Shown: one piece after another, positions 30,781-32,819 of the stretch
Layout: each line of letters opens with the position of its first letter
How positions within the stretch are numbered: position 1 is the stretch's first letter
NCBI GenBank assembly: GCA_046715235.1
Contig: JBKJZO010000096.1
Span: 1 to 32,819 of the forward strand
Source of the DNA: JBKJZO01 sp046715235
Lineage (GTDB): Bacteria > Actinomycetota > Actinomycetes > BP-191
Direction: 5' to 3'
Length of the DNA: 32,819 nucleotides
The notes under the pieces: model-generated
What the model saw: the letters and a program-made list of their open reading frames with translations, nothing else
Told to the model about the DNA's origin: nothing
Database searches by the model: none
Made by a program: the position numbers and the translations under genes

Positions 30781-32819
30781 TCATTTCCGGTCGCCGTTTT
30801 CCCGGATGCCCAGGTTGCCTGTCCACGTCGGCGCCTGGCGCAGCAACGTCTGGGTGACCTCGGGCGAACCCGCGTGGGCGAATAGCCAGCCTTGCGCGAG
30901 ACCGCAGCCCAGATCGCGCGCGGTCCCGGCCTGCTCGCGGGTCTCGACTCCTTCGAGAACCGTTTTTTGTCCGAGTGCATGAGCGATTGCGATGATCCCG
31001 CCGACGAGCGCCTGCTGACTGGTGTCTTCGACCAGCTTTCTGACGAACGTCATATCTAGCTTGATCGAATCGAGCCGGAAGCGCTGGATGTAGCTCAGCG
31101 ACGAGTAGCCTGTGCCGAAGTCATCGAGCACGAGGCGTACGCCGAGCGCCTGCAGGTCGGCGATCGTCTCCGCGATTCGCGGCCCCTGATCGACGATGCT
31201 CCGTTCGGTGATCTCGAGGGCCAGGCGCTTCGGTTCCAGCTCGGCCGCCGACAAGGCTGCCTCGACGATCTTGGCGCAATCGGGGTCGGCGAGTTGGCGA
31301 GCGGAGATGTTGACGTTCACCACCAGGTCGTCCGCCGCGACGCCCATTCGGGTCCAGCGGGCCAGTTGCTCGCAGGCTTGCTCCAAGATGCGCTTCCCGA
31401 TCGGAATGATCAGGCCCGACTCCTCGCAGAGCGGAATGAAGTGGTCGGGCAGCAACAGGCCGCGCTCCGGATGCTGCCAACGCGCTAGCGCCTCGACTGC
31501 GACAACTCGCCCGTCGGTCAGGTCGACCACCGGCTGGTAGTGCACCCGCATTTCGTTGCGTTCTGCCGCCCACCTCAACGAGGTCTCCGTCCGCATCCGC
31601 TCGACGGCCCGGCGGCGCAGCGTCGCGTCAAAGAACTCGAATCGGGCGCGGCCGCGCTCCTTCGCCAGATACATAGCGGCGTCGGCGTCCCGCAGTAGCG
31701 CGTCCGCGGTCGTCCGTTCACGGCTCGGGAACGCGATGCCGATGGACGCGGTGACGAACACGGTGTCGGTGCCGAGCGTGAACGGCTGGTCGAGCAACTC
31801 CCCGAGCCGGCGCGCGAGATCCGAGGCTTCCTCGACGCGGGTCGCTTCGTCGATAAGGATGATGAACTCGTCGCCGCCGAACCGCGCGATGCTGTCGCCG
31901 GAGCGGACCAACGTGCGCAGCCGGTCGGCGACCTGGACCAGCAGTTCGTCGCCGGCGCGATGGCCCAGGCTGTCGTTGACCGTTTTGAAGTGATCGAGAT
32001 CGACGAAGAGCAATCCGACACTGCGCTGCGTTCGCCCCGACCGTTGAAGAGCGCGCTCGAGCCGGTCGGTGAGTACCGCCCGATTCGGCAGACCTGTGAG
32101 CGGATCGCGCAGTGCCTGAAGCCGAACCTGCTCTTCCATCTGCAGCCGTGCCAGCGCGTTGCCGAGAACGTTCGCCACCGACTGAGCGAACGAGACATCG
32201 TCGTCGGAGAAGCGCCGCCGCTCGATACTGTGCGCCGAGAGTGTGCCGTACGGCCCGTCGGCCAGTCGGATGACGACGCTCAGCCCGCTGGTGATGGCGC
32301 CTGAGTCCCAGCCGAGGGGGATGGCCTTGCACCTGTCTTCGCCGCCGTCGCCAAAGATGAACGGCTCGTCGTTGCTGAGTGCGAGGCAGGCGTCCCACTC
32401 TCGTGAAAGCGGCAGCCGCACTCCAAAGCTCTGCTGCTCCCACCCGTCGACTGCGACGGCAACGACGCTTTCGGGGTCTGAACGTATTTCGAGAACGGCC
32501 GCGCGGGGAACGTCGAGCTGGTCGCGAAGCGCTGTGAGGGCCGAGGCGAACAACGCGGTGGGCTCGATCTCGAACAGCGCTCGTTGGCCCAACTCCGCGA
32601 CCGCGCGCCACTGCGCCTCACGGTTGCGCAGGGCCGCCGTCCGATCATGCAGTAGCACCTCGAGGTGCTCGCGGTGCGTCCGGTTCTCGAATTCGAGGCC
32701 GCGGCGGCGCAGCGCGTTGGCGACGTTGATGAGCAGTTCGTTGGGGGTGAACGGCTTGGTGACGTATCCGTAGGCACCGAGGTCCAGGGCGGTGCGGGCT
32801 AGTTCCGGGTCGTCGAGCG
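30781..32819 (-). CDS. REC-GAF-GGDEF-EAL cyclic-di-GMP signalling protein, 5' end off the window
   Basis: The frame runs unbroken into the right edge, so the N-terminus is missing; at least 678 residues are present. The first part visible (ALDLGAYGYVTKPFTPNELL) is the end of a response-regulator receiver domain with its conserved KPF. A GAF-like domain follows (about 32590-32170), then GGDEF and EAL domains. The GGDEF site is intact (ARFGGDEFIIL), with an RSGD inhibitory site five residues before it. EAL catalytic residues are intact: VEALARW, NVNISARQL, LEITERS, LDDFGTGYSSL, KLDMTFV and LEGVET. Both synthesis and hydrolysis of c-di-GMP are possible under phospho-control. Internal GTG/ATG starts (for example 32658) would cut off the receiver domain and are rejected. 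Confidence 0.93.
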   Translation of the reverse strand, partial: LDDPELARTALDLGAYGYVTKPFTPNELLINVANALRRRGLEFENRTHREHLEVLLHDRTAALRNREAQWRAVAELGQRALFEIEPTALFASALTALRDQLDVPRAAVLEIRSDPESVVAVAVDGWEQQSFGVRLPLSREWDACLALSNDEPFIFGDGGEDRCKAIPLGWDSGAITSGLSVVIRLADGPYGTLSAHSIERRRFSDDDVSFAQSVANVLGNALARLQMEEQVRLQALRDPLTGLPNRAVLTDRLERALQRSGRTQRSVGLLFVDLDHFKTVNDSLGHRAGDELLVQVADRLRTLVRSGDSIARFGGDEFIILIDEATRVEEASDLARRLGELLDQPFTLGTDTVFVTASIGIAFPSRERTTADALLRDADAAMYLAKERGRARFEFFDATLRRRAVERMRTETSLRWAAERNEMRVHYQPVVDLTDGRVVAVEALARWQHPERGLLLPDHFIPLCEESGLIIPIGKRILEQACEQLARWTRMGVAADDLVVNVNISARQLADPDCAKIVEAALSAAELEPKRLALEITERSIVDQGPRIAETIADLQALGVRLVLDDFGTGYSSLSYIQRFRLDSIKLDMTFVRKLVEDTSQQALVGGIIAIAHALGQKTVLEGVETREQAGTARDLGCGLAQGWLFAHAGSPEVTQTLLRQAPTWTGNLGIRENGDRK

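Overview
The window is chromosomal DNA from a high-GC actinobacterium. The evidence is frequent GTG starts, a DasR-type operator in front of a GlcNAc phosphotransferase (PTS) cluster, a DinB/mycothiol-type enzyme, and a c-di-AMP riboswitch upstream of an NlpC/P60 gene. Genus cannot be fixed from sequence reading alone.

Layout. The left edge (1-1767) has a truncated Asp-box (BNR) repeat protein divergent from a DNA alkylation repair (AlkD-like) gene. At 1836-2376 a small zinc-ribbon/membrane protein gene is bracketed by two related hairpins. After a mostly empty stretch (2377-2931) comes a large hrpA helicase gene, divergent from a VOC/glyoxalase gene across a 16-bp inverted repeat. At 7295-10264 a lipoprotein gene and a membrane-anchored FtsH-like AAA+ protease gene form an operon. 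An ABC ATPase and a short YdeI/OmpD-associated protein follow (10427-11511). From 11602 to 16507 lies a complete PTS locus. Enzyme I, HPr, IIA and IIB form one leftward operon. A GntR/UTRA (DasR-like) regulator and IIC form the divergent operon. The promoter region between them carries two dre-like operators that overlap the candidate -10 boxes of both directions. The locus therefore encodes the whole phosphorelay from PEP to imported sugar plus its likely repressor.

The stretch 16588-22720 holds an F420/NADP-type oxidoreductase, a DinB-like protein, an MFS transporter, a double-ACT protein and gcvP. msrA follows at 22871-23524.

The most unusual part is 23428-25932, just after msrA. The 3' end of msrA occurs three times: the real one, a frameshifted 90-bp copy and a shorter eroded copy. 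One unrelated low-conservation gene sits between each pair. A nested palindrome and a third orphan gene flanked by a 26-bp direct repeat (25/26 identical) come next. I read this as an accessory hotspot built by successive insertions at the msrA 3' end. No integrase is visible, so the mechanism is open.

The right part (25977-32819) is ordinary chromosome: a GlsB/YeaQ membrane protein, an HhH-GPD glycosylase overlapping a GNAT acetyltransferase gene, a winged-helix regulator with a membrane protein, an NlpC/P60 exported protein under a ydaO-type (c-di-AMP) riboswitch, a minimal zincin, a PPK2 polyphosphate kinase, and a truncated REC-GAF-GGDEF-EAL protein at the window edge.
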